Origin: Lachnospiraceae bacterium UBA3826
Lineage (GTDB): Bacteria; Bacillota; Clostridia; Lachnospirales; Lachnospiraceae
DNA: 9,056 nucleotides
Assembly (NCBI GenBank): GCA_002393095.1
Contig: DGII01000158.1
Coordinates: forward strand, 1 to 9,056
Direction: 5' to 3'
Of the stretch, positions 1 through 6,979 are shown piece after piece. A model generated the notes under the pieces. The model had not been told where the DNA came from. It was given only the letters and a program-made list of their open reading frames with translations, and made no database searches. Made by a program: the position numbers and the translations under genes. Each line of letters starts with the position of its first letter. The first letter of the stretch is position 1.

Positions 1-1443
1 ATCCTTTGCATTTCGAAGTCGTTCGAGCAAACAACAGGTCTCCACATGCGAAGTCATCGGGAATTGCTCGACAGCCACACATCTTGTCACTTCGTATCCA
101 TGCGTTAAGAAGACTTCAAGATCACGCACAAGAGAAGTCGGCTTACACGAAATATACAGAATACGATCCACTCCGTAGTCGATGATACGCCGTAGTGCCT
201 TGGGATGCACGCCGTCTCTTGGCGGATCAAGGATGATGAAGTCAGGCTTTGGCAGCATACCGGTACATCCATCCGATCCGGTCACGGCTCCGTCTCCGGA
301 TACCGCATCATCTAACACCTTAAGCACATCCCCCGCGATGAATTCACAATTATCTATTCCGTTAAGTAACGCATTCTCACGCGCTGCCGCAACGGCCTCT
401 TCCACGATCTCGACACCATAGACCTTACCGGCCACGGATGCCATCATCTGCGCTATCGTGCCCGTCCCGCTGTAGAGATCATATACCACCGCCTTGCCCT
501 GTCCGATATCGCCGATGTAGTCGCGCGCCGTCTCATACAGCATCTCTGCTCCTCCTGTGTTCGTCTGAAAGAACGAGAACTCGGATATCTTAAATTCCAT
601 ACCCAGCATTTTTTCCATGATATAGTCTCTGCCATACAATATGACACTCCTGTCAGATTGTACGATATCGGCAAGCGAATCATTATAAGTATGTATTATG
701 CTTACGATCTTACCCTTAAGCCTCTCCGCAAGACCAAGCAGCATATCCTTATACTGCCCCATGTCGAAATCAGACTGCGTGGTAGTGACTATCGCCACCA
801 TGATCTCATCGGTATAATGCGCCTTACGTACCATCAGATGGCGCAGATATCCCTCATGTCTCATCCGGTGATAGTAGCTTAATCCTTTCTCCTTAAAAAA
901 AGAGAGCGACTCACTCACTATCAGCCCGTAGTCTTCATCACATATCCTGCAACCGCCGGCATCCACGACATCATAGAAGCTCCCCCTCTTATGGAGCCCC
1001 AGAGACATAGGTCCGTCCTTATATTCATCACCGAAGGTATATTCCATCTTATTGCGATATCCAAGATGTGCGGGACTGCGCCTGATGCCCTCCCATCTTC
1101 CGTCATCTATATCCTCAAGCCCCGGCACACCCTTAAGCAGCCTTAAGACCTGCTCTTCCTTAAGCTTTAGCTGGTCTTCATAGGATAAGCTCATATATGC
1201 ACAGCCGCCGCATATTTCGAACTTATCGCATGGCGGTGTGATCTCATTATTCGCAGGCTTAAGCACTTCAATAAGCGAGCCTTCGCCCTTGCCGTGACGC
1301 ACCTTCTTAACCCTTACGCTCACGGTTTGTCCCGGTATCACGTTCTTAACCGTCAGAATATTATCTTCGTCGACTCTCACAATACCCTTACACGGGTAAT
1401 CGGTTCTCTCTACTATCCCCGTTACGATCTCTCCACGCTTCAT
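1..1443 (-). CDS. rlmCD: 23S rRNA (uracil-5-)-methyltransferase, RlmCD/RumA family (3' end cut by window edge)
   Basis: SAM-dependent enzyme that makes 5-methyluridine in 23S rRNA (U1939, and U747 as well in the Bacillus RlmCD type). The frame is open for 481 codons from ATG 1443 to base 1 without a stop. Residues 1-60 look like a TRAM RNA-binding domain. Iron-sulfur ligands are visible as C72, C78 and C81 (C-x5-C-x2-C), with C165 as likely fourth ligand. The SAM site is DLYSGTGT at 322-329, followed by DPPRDGVHPKAL at 406-417, the catalytic nucleophile C433 in SCKPTSLVRDL, and the general base E468 in SHVET. The C433-E468 spacing of 35 equals that of E. coli RumA. A short Gly/Asp-rich insertion lies before the DPPRDG motif. 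HVET is normally close to the C-terminus, so probably little is missing. An AGGAG lies 13 nt before the start, which is rather far, but no other in-frame start is closer. TrmA is unlikely because of the iron-sulfur cysteines. Confidence 0.93.
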   Translation of the reverse strand, partial: MKRGEIVTGIVERTDYPCKGIVRVDEDNILTVKNVIPGQTVSVRVKKVRHGKGEGSLIEVLKPANNEITPPCDKFEICGGCAYMSLSYEDQLKLKEEQVLRLLKGVPGLEDIDDGRWEGIRRSPAHLGYRNKMEYTFGDEYKDGPMSLGLHKRGSFYDVVDAGGCRICDEDYGLIVSESLSFFKEKGLSYYHRMRHEGYLRHLMVRKAHYTDEIMVAIVTTTQSDFDMGQYKDMLLGLAERLKGKIVSIIHTYNDSLADIVQSDRSVILYGRDYIMEKMLGMEFKISEFSFFQTNTGGAEMLYETARDYIGDIGQGKAVVYDLYSGTGTIAQMMASVAGKVYGVEIVEEAVAAARENALLNGIDNCEFIAGDVLKVLDDAVSGDGAVTGSDGCTGMLPKPDFIILDPPRDGVHPKALRRIIDYGVDRILYISCKPTSLVRDLEVFLTHGYEVTRCVAVEQFPMTSHVETCCLLERLRNAKD

Positions 1444-1480
1444 ATACTGTTTGATGCTCCTCTTATATAGCCTTTATACT

Positions 1481-1524
1481 AACAAAATACCCTCTATTGA
1501 ACATTATTCTTCAACAGAGGGTTA
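1481..1524 (-). terminator. Rho-independent terminator after the small membrane protein gene
   Basis: A 6-bp arm (1490-1495 with 1516-1521), one A/C mismatch and a 5-bp arm (1497-1501 with 1510-1514) enclose an 8-nt loop. On the minus strand the stem is followed by TATTTTGTT, as expected for a terminator of the gene ending at 1612. It lies between that gene and rlmCD, so rlmCD probably has its own promoter in or just after the hairpin (a TATAAA-like element follows it), which I could not pin down. The rest of 1525-1611 shows nothing recognisable. Confidence 0.75.
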
Positions 1525-1611
1525 TTTAACTCTTATTCAATCCAATCGATTCAGTCCCGTTATCCGTACATACATCATTACCCTGATGTCTCCGGCTTCC
1601 TAAGTCCGCTC

Positions 1612-1908
1612 TTAAGACTTGACTTCATCCTCCTTAGCCTTCTTCTCAGTGTCAGACTTCACTGCGGGCTCATCCTCCTCATCCTCGAAGAATTCGTCCA
1701 GATCGTCATCATCACCGAAATCATCATCAAAATCATCATCAAAATCAGGCTGTGTAAACCTGTATACCGCATATACCGCCGCAGCGATGGCAACAACAAC
1801 TATAAGCGCCGTTATGACAATGGCCAGCACATTGACTTTCTTATCTTCCTCTTCCTTTGTCTTGATTATACCCTTCATCATACTCATCACATCATCAAGT
1901 CTGTCCAT
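1612..1908 (-). CDS. Small single-pass membrane protein with highly acidic C-terminal tail, function unknown
   Basis: A 98-residue protein that I cannot assign to a named family. Residues 1-25 are polar with mixed charge (KTKEEEDKK). Residues 26-48 form one hydrophobic helix rich in Val, Ala and Ile, ending in YAVYRF. Residues 55-80 are almost entirely Asp and Glu with spaced Phe (DDDFDDDFGDDDD, then EFFEDEEDE), and the end is Lys/Glu-rich. There is no cleavable signal peptide. GGAGG lies 7 nt before the ATG, so the start is secure. The gene has its own likely promoter (1974-2002) and terminator (1481-1524), and sits between pcrA and rlmCD. Charges on both sides of the helix do not fix the topology. 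From memory, similar short proteins with an acidic YRF-tail occur in Lachnospiraceae, but this is not checked. Confidence 0.85.
   Translation of the reverse strand: MDRLDDVMSMMKGIIKTKEEEDKKVNVLAIVITALIVVVAIAAAVYAVYRFTQPDFDDDFDDDFGDDDDLDEFFEDEEDEPAVKSDTEKKAKEDEVKS
1721..1744. repeat. 12-bp tandem repeat, two copies, inside the acidic-tail gene
   Basis: The unit tcatcatcaaaa occurs twice in a row, and a degraded copy precedes it near 1703-1720. On the minus strand it encodes the DDDF repeats of the small membrane protein. It is coding repeat expansion, not an intergenic element. Confidence 0.8.
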
Positions 1909-1923
1909 ATCTATACCTCCGCA

Positions 1924-1945
1924 ATAATCTGTCTGACAGTATTAT
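1924..1945. other. Short dyad in the leader of the small membrane protein gene
   Basis: CTGTC-T-GACAG at 1930-1940 is a perfect 5+1+5 dyad flanked by AAT and ATT. It lies between the predicted promoter and the ribosome binding site at 1915-1919. It could be an operator or a weak RNA hairpin. It is short enough to be chance. Confidence 0.3.
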
Positions 1946-1973
1946 ATTCCTCTTCTTATCCCCTCACTTTTAT

Positions 1974-2002
1974 ATATTATCACATACACTAACCTCAGGC
2001 AA
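1974..2002 (-). promoter_or_regulatory. Predicted sigma-A promoter of the small membrane protein gene
   Basis: On the minus strand a TTGCCT -35-like box (1997-2002) is followed after 17 nt by TAATAT (1974-1979), overlapping TG-T-GATAAT, which resembles an extended -10. The region just after pcrA is AT-rich and shows no terminator, so readthrough from pcrA is also possible. Confidence 0.4.
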
Positions 2003-2031
2003 GGTACTTTTTCCATGCCCCGATCCCCGTC

Positions 2032-4371
2032 CTATACCCTCTCAAGCTTGGCAAATGCAGCATACATTATCTTCTGTCCCACGCTGTCGAATTCTACCGT
2101 CACCTTATAATCTCTGGGTTCAAGCGATATATTCTTAACCGTTCCCTCACCGTATTTGGTATGTCTAACCCTGTCTCCGACTTCATATGCAAGCTTGCCG
2201 GATGCCGGCGCTCCCTTCTGTATTCCGGCACTCTTAAGGCTTCCTATGCCTCTGGATATATACGGCTTGTTACCATCAGGTGTAACCTTGGGTCTTACAA
2301 CCGCCTTGGGTCTGCTGTAAGAACTTACCGTCTCCTGTATATATCCACCGTATGGCTTACCGGTAAAAGCGCTTCTTTCACTCGAATCCTCCGCATACTC
2401 ATCGACTCTTCGGCCATCGTATTCAACCGCCTTACGGCTTTGCGGCTTGTTATCCAGAAGTGCTTCGGGTATCTCTTTTACAAATCTGCTTACGCAGTTG
2501 TACTGTGTCTCACCCCGGATCATACGGGCCTTGGCGCAGGTTATGGTCAGTTCTTCCCTTGCTCTTGTGATTCCCACATAGGCAAGTCTTCTCTCCTCTT
2601 CGATAGCGGATGCATCCTCATCGAAGATTGCAGACATTCCGGGGAATACTCCGTCCTCAGCCCCTGCTATATACACCCGGTCGAATTCAAGCCCCTTTGC
2701 TCCGTGCAAAGTCATAAGAAGTGCCCTGTCTGCACCGTCTGTAACTCCGTCAATATCCGCTACAAGAGCCACCTCCGCAAGAAAATCCGAAAGCTTACTC
2801 TCCGGATTTTCCTCCGTATAGCTTACGGCCTTGGATATAAGCTCATCTACATTCTCTATCCTGTCTTCGGCATCATCCTCATCCGAATTCTCAAGTTCTT
2901 CAAGGTATCCGGTGGTACTGAGCACATCCTTTATCAGTGTCCCGATATCCATGAATTCAGCCTTGCTCCTCATCACGCCTATCATATTCACGAAGCCCTC
3001 AAGCTTACCCGAAGCCTTACCAAGTCCCGGTATCGCAGAAGCCTCACACAGCGCATCATAGAAGCTTATATCCTTTTCAAGCGCATAATCCGATACCTTG
3101 CTTATAGTAGTCTGCCCTATGCCCCTTTTGGGCACATTGATGATCCTTTTTACGGCAACATCATCCACGCCGTTATCTATGGTCTTAAGATAGGCCAGTA
3201 CATCCTTGATCTCACGTCTTGAATAGAAGTTAATGCCACCCACTATGTCATAAGGCATCCCCTCTCTTACGAAAGCCTCCTCAAGTATACGTGACTGTGC
3301 ATTTGTTCGATACAGTATGGCACAGTCGCCGTACTTAGCTCTGCCCCTTTTTACTGCCTTGGCTATATCCGAAGCTATATAATCCGCCTCTTCGTATGCC
3401 GTATCAAGCTGCATGAAGTGAATCTTTTCTCCCGCCCCCTTATCAGTCCACAAGCTTTTATCCTTACGCTCAGCATTATTGGCTATCACCGCATTGGCAG
3501 CGTCAAGTATATTCTGGGTTGAGCGGTAATTCTGCTCCAGTTTTACAACCTTTGCTTCTCTGTATACCTTTTCAAAATCAAGGATATTGCCTATATTGGC
3601 TCCTCTGAACTTATATATGCTCTGGTCGTCGTCTCCAACCACACACAGATTTCGGTATTTGTCAGCCAGAAGCCTTACCAGTTCAAACTGTGCGGTATTG
3701 GTATCCTGATACTCATCAACCATGATATAGCGGAATCTCTCCTGATAATTGTCTAAAACCTGCGGACATTCCTTAAAAAGCCGCACGGTCTGCACTATAA
3801 GATCGTCAAAATCAAGGGCATTGGCCTTATGGAGTACGTTCTCATATTCTTCATACAGCTTGGCGATGATCTCCTGTCTGTAATCTCCCATGCTGTTATC
3901 CCTGAATTCCTCCGCACCGATAAGTTCATCTTTGGCAGAGGATATGGTTGCAAGAGCCGTCCTCTCCTTGACAGTCTTCGTATCCACATTGAGGCGCTTC
4001 ATAATATCCTTCATGACTGTCTTGGTATCGTCTGTATCATATATGGTGAAATTATTGTCATACCCGATCAAATCGATATGTCTTCTTAAGATACGGACAC
4101 ATAATGAATGAAAGGTTGATACCCATATGCTGTCAGCACCCTGCCCTACCATTGCATCCACACGATTTCTCATCTCCTGTGCCGCCTTGTTGGTGAAGGT
4201 GATTGCTAAGATATTCCACGGATTTATGCCCTTATCATCCAGCAAATAAGCGATCCTGTGTACCAGCACCCTTGTCTTACCGCTTCCCGCTCCGGCAAGT
4301 ATCAATACCGGTCCTTCGGTTGTCATGGCGGCTTCCCTTTGCATATCATTTAACGCATCCAAATATCCCAT
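2032..4371 (-). CDS. pcrA: ATP-dependent 3'-5' DNA helicase PcrA (UvrD/Rep superfamily 1A)
   Basis: A 779-residue helicase of superfamily 1A, acting in repair, plasmid rolling-circle replication and removal of RecA filaments and stalled RNA polymerase. All motifs are present: Q motif glutamine 11, Walker A GAGSGKT 27-33, motif Ia FTNKAA 59-64, Walker B VDEYQD 218-223, motif III GDDDQSIYKFRGA 246-258, NYRST 281-285, motif V LHGAKGLEF 555-563 and motif VI LAYVGITRARE 596-606. After a poorly conserved linker (about 640-725) the last 50 residues (YEVGDRVRHTKYGEGTV) are the Tudor-like C-terminal domain that binds RNA polymerase. The start is set at ATG 4371, with AGGAG 7 nt upstream. A frame-extending ATG at 4395 has only a weak site and would add eight residues. 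The length is a little above the usual 720-750. It follows a terminator closely, so its promoter must be within or upstream of that hairpin. yerC is close by, as in Bacillus, but pcrB and ligA are not seen. Confidence 0.97.
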   Translation of the reverse strand: MGYLDALNDMQREAAMTTEGPVLILAGAGSGKTRVLVHRIAYLLDDKGINPWNILAITFTNKAAQEMRNRVDAMVGQGADSIWVSTFHSLCVRILRRHIDLIGYDNNFTIYDTDDTKTVMKDIMKRLNVDTKTVKERTALATISSAKDELIGAEEFRDNSMGDYRQEIIAKLYEEYENVLHKANALDFDDLIVQTVRLFKECPQVLDNYQERFRYIMVDEYQDTNTAQFELVRLLADKYRNLCVVGDDDQSIYKFRGANIGNILDFEKVYREAKVVKLEQNYRSTQNILDAANAVIANNAERKDKSLWTDKGAGEKIHFMQLDTAYEEADYIASDIAKAVKRGRAKYGDCAILYRTNAQSRILEEAFVREGMPYDIVGGINFYSRREIKDVLAYLKTIDNGVDDVAVKRIINVPKRGIGQTTISKVSDYALEKDISFYDALCEASAIPGLGKASGKLEGFVNMIGVMRSKAEFMDIGTLIKDVLSTTGYLEELENSDEDDAEDRIENVDELISKAVSYTEENPESKLSDFLAEVALVADIDGVTDGADRALLMTLHGAKGLEFDRVYIAGAEDGVFPGMSAIFDEDASAIEEERRLAYVGITRAREELTITCAKARMIRGETQYNCVSRFVKEIPEALLDNKPQSRKAVEYDGRRVDEYAEDSSERSAFTGKPYGGYIQETVSSYSRPKAVVRPKVTPDGNKPYISRGIGSLKSAGIQKGAPASGKLAYEVGDRVRHTKYGEGTVKNISLEPRDYKVTVEFDSVGQKIMYAAFAKLERV

Positions 4372-4378
4372 CCTGTTT

Positions 4379-4383
4379 CTCCT
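4379..4383 (-). promoter_or_regulatory. Ribosome binding site fixing the pcrA start
   Basis: AGGAG on the minus strand, 7 nt before ATG 4371. It lies downstream of the alternative ATG at 4395, which argues for the shorter protein. Confidence 0.8.
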
Positions 4384-4407
4384 GTCATCCCACACCTTCT
4401 GTCGGGC

Positions 4408-4444
4408 AAAATATAGACCACCTGAACTATCAAGTGGTCTATTT
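4408..4444 (-). terminator. Rho-independent terminator after the SPFH gene
   Basis: A 12-bp stem (4414-4425 with 4430-4441) with a 4-nt loop. On the minus strand one pair is a G-U wobble, which on the plus strand would be a C/A mismatch, so the structure fits minus-strand RNA best. TATATTTTG follows. It ends the SPFH transcript 35-70 nt after its stop codon and lies directly before pcrA. Confidence 0.85.
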
Positions 4445-4478
4445 AATGATCATTATTATACTTGCCGGTTATTATCCG

Positions 4479-5444
4479 TCAACCAAGCTGTGTTCCGCAG
4501 TTAGAGCAGAACTTTGCTCCGTTGGTGGGAGTTCCGCAGTTAGGGCAGAACTTAGCTCCTGCCACGGGAGCTGCACCTGCTGCGCCTGCGGCCTGACCGC
4601 CCATCATATTCTGAGCCATCTGCTGTCCCATAGCCATTCCCATAGCCATACCTGCCATATCTGTAGCCATGTTACCGCCGCCGCCGTTACCGCCGTTAGC
4701 CATAGCATCTGCCATAGCCATCTGTGTATACTTATTGGCATCAGTGATCATAGACTGGGCAGCCGCCTTCTCCTGCATCTTCTTAACCTCTTCGGGGTAA
4801 GAGAAGCTTTCGATATTGAACTCAGTAACAGAGATACCTATCTTGGACATATCCGCATCAAGATCTGCTCTGATACCCTCTCCGATTTCCGTTGCGGATA
4901 TCTGAAGATTGAACATATCCTTGCCTTCCTTGGCAATCCAGCTCATAAGGAGTCTGTCAAGGTTGGCTATTATACGCTCCTTAACATCATCTACGGTATA
5001 GATATTCTTGATACCTGCAACCTTATCTATAAGAACGTCATGATCACCTATCTTGCAACTGAAAGTACCGAATGCTCTTATAGGCATTCCGCCGGGAAGT
5101 CCGGGTGCCTGTAGATTAATGGCATTCTTAGTTCCCCACTTAACAGTCTGCTCCTTGGTATTGATGAAGAGCACCTCTGCCTTGAACGGTGAATTGAAGC
5201 CGAACTTGAAGCTCTTAAGGGTTGTCAGGAAAGGAATGATCTCTGTCTCAATGTCATACTCTCCGTCATCCTCAAAAACTCCCTCTATTGCTCCGTTATG
5301 GAGGAATATCGCATCCTGACCGGGACGGATTATAAGCTTTGAGCCCTTCTTGATCTCATTGTTATCCCACTTCCAGAACAGGATTCCCTCTCTGTCTTCG
5401 TTCCACTCCACCACATTAAGTAACTGATTCTTGATAAAGCCCAT
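4479..5444 (-). CDS. SPFH/Band 7 domain protein with C-terminal zinc ribbon (YdjI-like, 'virion core protein' family)
   Basis: A 321-residue protein. Residues 1-225 match the SPFH type represented by B. subtilis YdjI, starting MGFIKNQLLNVVEW, with GxLPGGMPIRAFGTFSCKIGD around 114-134 and a helix near 217-237. Residues 238-297 are low-complexity Gly, Ala and Met (MAMGMAMGQQMAQNM). The end carries a zinc ribbon with C300, C303, C313 and C316 in two AKFCxNCGT knuckles. There is no membrane helix, so membrane contact would be peripheral or through partners. SPFH proteins of this group are linked to membrane-stress and PspA-type systems in Bacillus; here no PspA or YdjG/YdjH homologue is in view, so the role is inferred only. 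The start has AAGGAGG 6 nt upstream. It has its own promoter (5470-5505) and terminator (4408-4444) and appears monocistronic. SPFH class is sure; exact function is not. Confidence 0.92.
   Translation of the reverse strand: MGFIKNQLLNVVEWNEDREGILFWKWDNNEIKKGSKLIIRPGQDAIFLHNGAIEGVFEDDGEYDIETEIIPFLTTLKSFKFGFNSPFKAEVLFINTKEQTVKWGTKNAINLQAPGLPGGMPIRAFGTFSCKIGDHDVLIDKVAGIKNIYTVDDVKERIIANLDRLLMSWIAKEGKDMFNLQISATEIGEGIRADLDADMSKIGISVTEFNIESFSYPEEVKKMQEKAAAQSMITDANKYTQMAMADAMANGGNGGGGNMATDMAGMAMGMAMGQQMAQNMMGGQAAGAAGAAPVAGAKFCPNCGTPTNGAKFCSNCGTQLG
4492..4559. repeat. 29-bp direct repeat encoding the duplicated zinc knuckle
   Basis: 4492-4520 and 4531-4559 match at about 27 of 29 bases, 39 bp (13 codons) apart and in frame. 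They encode the two AKFCxNCGT units of the SPFH protein. The near identity suggests a recent duplication or gene conversion within the gene. Confidence 0.8.
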
Positions 5445-5469
5445 GTAATTCCTCCTTTTCTTTATCCGA

Positions 5470-5505
5470 ATTATGCACTATATGTATAATATCACAAGTT
5501 GTCTG
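5470..5505 (-). promoter_or_regulatory. Predicted promoter of the SPFH gene
   Basis: Two overlapping sigma-A-like options on the minus strand. One is CAGACA (5500-5505), 17 nt, TATAGT (5477-5482). The other is TTGTGA (5492-5497), 16 nt, CATAAT (5470-5475). Both lie 26-33 nt before the start codon. A short A/T-rich stretch (5506-5522) without hairpin separates this from the DUF1836 stop codon. Confidence 0.5.
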
Positions 5506-5522
5506 TTTTTTACACTTTTTCT

Positions 5523-6164
5523 TTATTTTTCGTTCTTGCCGTCCTTGTTTTTGGTATATCCGAGCTTCTCACTGTATCCGTCCACCATCTTCTCGATCAG
5601 AAGCTTCTTGATATATACATCCAGAACAAGCAGGGTTATAAAGGAGAACATCGTAAGTATCTCCTCATCCTCTCCCTTGGCATCCGGAAAAATTCCTGTC
5701 GCGGTATGATAAGTATTCAGAAGATCCTCTTTTATCGAATCCGTAAGGCCCTCTGCCGTCAATCTTATCGCCTCATATACATCCTCAACGGAATAAGGCT
5801 TATCATCCCTTCCCTCTCCAAAGTATTTCTCCTTGATGGGCTTTAGAGCCACATCAATGTCATTGATCGAGAGAATGTTCTTGAAATAGTAGATAAAGAG
5901 CAGGATATACATATGCTCCCTGCTGTACTTCTTCTTATCCGGCGGGGGGAGTATATTGCTCTTGGCATAGTTGTTGATCATAGTCTTGGTCAGCACCTTA
6001 TCGACTCCCGGATTGCGGGTTGTGTTCTTAAGTCTGCTCTCCATAAAGGTCGTGACCTGATCCATGTATAATTCTATGTTAGGTATATCCGCTGCCTTGA
6101 TGTAGTCGATCCTGTCCAGACTTGCCATAAGGCTTCCGATCAAATCATCAATATCAAGTGTCAT
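5523..6164 (-). CDS. DUF1836 domain protein, putative helix-turn-helix regulator
   Basis: A 213-residue protein of the DUF1836 family (B. subtilis YkrK-like). The signature lies at about 57-103: VLTKTMINNYAKSNILPPP, then KKKYSREHMYILLFIYYFKNILSINDI. Its layout (helix, turn, short wing with PPP..KKYSR, then a helix bundle) resembles a MerR-type DNA-binding domain, so DNA binding is likely but inferred. Residues 120-165 are polar. Residues 168-192 form a long hydrophobic helix (TMFSFITLLVLDVYIKKLL), more probably packing or dimerisation than a membrane span. The start codon overlaps the yerC stop by 4 nt (ATGA at 6161-6164), with an AGAGG inside yerC, so translation is probably coupled. It is the last gene of the LytM-bactofilin-yerC operon. 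No clear terminator follows. Ligand and target genes are unknown. Confidence 0.88.
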   Translation of the reverse strand: MTLDIDDLIGSLMASLDRIDYIKAADIPNIELYMDQVTTFMESRLKNTTRNPGVDKVLTKTMINNYAKSNILPPPDKKKYSREHMYILLFIYYFKNILSINDIDVALKPIKEKYFGEGRDDKPYSVEDVYEAIRLTAEGLTDSIKEDLLNTYHTATGIFPDAKGEDEEILTMFSFITLLVLDVYIKKLLIEKMVDGYSEKLGYTKNKDGKNEK

Positions 6165-6466
6165 AGCTCTTCCTCTTTGATTATACCAAGCCTTTTGAAC
6201 GCCTTCTCATATCCTTCACAGCCGTAATTCAAGGATCTGTTCACTCTGCTTATTGTAGCTGTGGAAGCGCCTGTCTTCTCTGCTATATCCATATATGTCT
6301 TCTTCTGTGTGAGCATCGTTGCCACCTCATACCTCTGTGAAAGGGACAATATCTCGTTGACAGTGCACAGATCCTCGAAGAAATCATAGTATTCCTCCTT
6401 GGTCTCAAGGCACATTATGGCATCCAGCATATGATCAACTGCTTCTGTATGTATCTTCTTATTCAT
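6161..6466 (-). CDS. yerC: YerC/YecD family TrpR-like DNA-binding protein
   Basis: A 101-residue all-helical protein matching the YerC/YecD family, a relative of the Trp repressor. The DNA-binding helix-turn-helix lies at about 57-80 (TYMDIAEKTGASTATISRVNRSL). It is preceded by an N-terminal dimerisation region that includes EILSLSQRYEVATMLTQKK at 38-56. The family lacks a proven tryptophan-binding role; targets are unknown. The ATG at 6466 has AAGGAG about 11 nt upstream, a little far. It begins 32 nt after the bactofilin stop codon and its stop codon overlaps the DUF1836 start. In Bacillus yerC is next to pcrB-pcrA, and here pcrA lies two genes on, so part of an old neighbourhood seems kept while the transcript is shared with cell-envelope genes. 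Confidence 0.93.
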   Translation of the reverse strand: MNKKIHTEAVDHMLDAIMCLETKEEYYDFFEDLCTVNEILSLSQRYEVATMLTQKKTYMDIAEKTGASTATISRVNRSLNYGCEGYEKAFKRLGIIKEEEL

Positions 6467-6498
6467 CGGGTCACTTTCTCCTTAATGACTATTGGCTA

Positions 6499-6942
6499 TT
6501 ATTCTTTGCTATTGTCTGTGGCTGTCTCGGCGCTCTCATTGCTTTTGTTATCATCCTTTTTGTCACTGTCTGTTCCAAAAGCCGACTTGTCCAGCATCTC
6601 CATATTGACATTGCCTTTTATTACTGCCGTCTCATCCATAGCCATGAGCTTTGTTGTAATATCACCGATGATCTGACCCTTGGCCTCTATCTCAACCTTA
6701 TTATCGGCATCCACATTACCCAATACCTTACCTGCAAGATTGAGACTTGATGCCGTAACATTACCGTTGATGACACCGGATGGTCCTACGACCAGATCTC
6801 CCTTGGTTGTAATCCCTCCGTTCACCTGTCCGTCAACTCTCATTATAGCCGAATCTGCGACAATATCACCATTTACCGTAGTTCCTGCACCTATTACGGT
6901 ATTTTCACCATTAGCTACATTTCCTCTGTTCTTTCTGCCCAT
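6499..6942 (-). CDS. Bactofilin (polymer-forming cytoskeletal protein)
   Basis: A 147-residue bactofilin (DUF583) that would polymerise into nucleotide-free filaments at the cell membrane. Residues 15-114 are the right-handed beta-helix: Gly/Val/Asn-rich turns such as NTVIGAGTTVNGDIVADSAIMRVDG, then GDLVVGPSGVINGNV and KGQIIGDITT at roughly regular intervals. The N-terminus is short and basic (MGRKNRGNVANGENTV) and the tail (118-147) is charged, Asp/Ser/Lys-rich and probably disordered. There is no membrane helix, so it may reach the membrane through its N-terminus or its neighbour. The start is chosen at ATG 6942, where GGAGG is 9 nt upstream. A frame-extending ATG at 6951 touches the same GGAGG with no spacing. 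It starts 37 nt after the LytM-like gene, pointing to a joint role in shape or wall synthesis. Confidence 0.93.
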   Translation of the reverse strand: MGRKNRGNVANGENTVIGAGTTVNGDIVADSAIMRVDGQVNGGITTKGDLVVGPSGVINGNVTASSLNLAGKVLGNVDADNKVEIEAKGQIIGDITTKLMAMDETAVIKGNVNMEMLDKSAFGTDSDKKDDNKSNESAETATDNSKE

Positions 6943-6951
6943 TATATTCAT

Positions 6952-6956
6952 CCTCC
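6952..6956 (-). promoter_or_regulatory. Ribosome binding site fixing the bactofilin start
   Basis: GGAGG on the minus strand, 9 nt before ATG 6942 and directly abutting ATG 6951, which is therefore too close to be used well. Confidence 0.7.
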
Positions 6957-6979
6957 AATCAACACCCGAATAATACCCA

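Noticed and set aside
453..1106. Minus-strand short frames of 76 and 61 codons
   Set aside because: They lie in other frames inside rlmCD, whose own frame is open throughout with all family motifs.
1703..1744. Tandem repeats as a possible CRISPR or regulatory array
   Set aside because: The repeats are 12 bp without spacers, in frame, and encode DDDF units.
1619..1927. Serine-rich plus-strand frame of 102 codons
   Set aside because: Antisense of the acidic-tail gene: Asp and Glu codons read backwards give serine.
1998..2019. Hairpin GGCA..GG/CC..TGCC after the pcrA stop codon
   Set aside because: The stem has a mismatch and only short arms, and no T-run follows on either strand, so it is not a convincing terminator.
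2161..3222. 353-codon open frame on the plus strand
   Set aside because: It is wholly antisense to pcrA, has no ribosome binding site or family resemblance, and its cysteine, serine and tyrosine-rich make-up is typical of a shadow frame.
4203..5114. 303-codon open frame on the plus strand with a His/Ser-rich stretch
   Set aside because: It runs antisense through the pcrA 5' end, a terminator and the SPFH gene. The His/Ser run is the reverse reading of the Met/Ala/Gly repeats of the SPFH protein.
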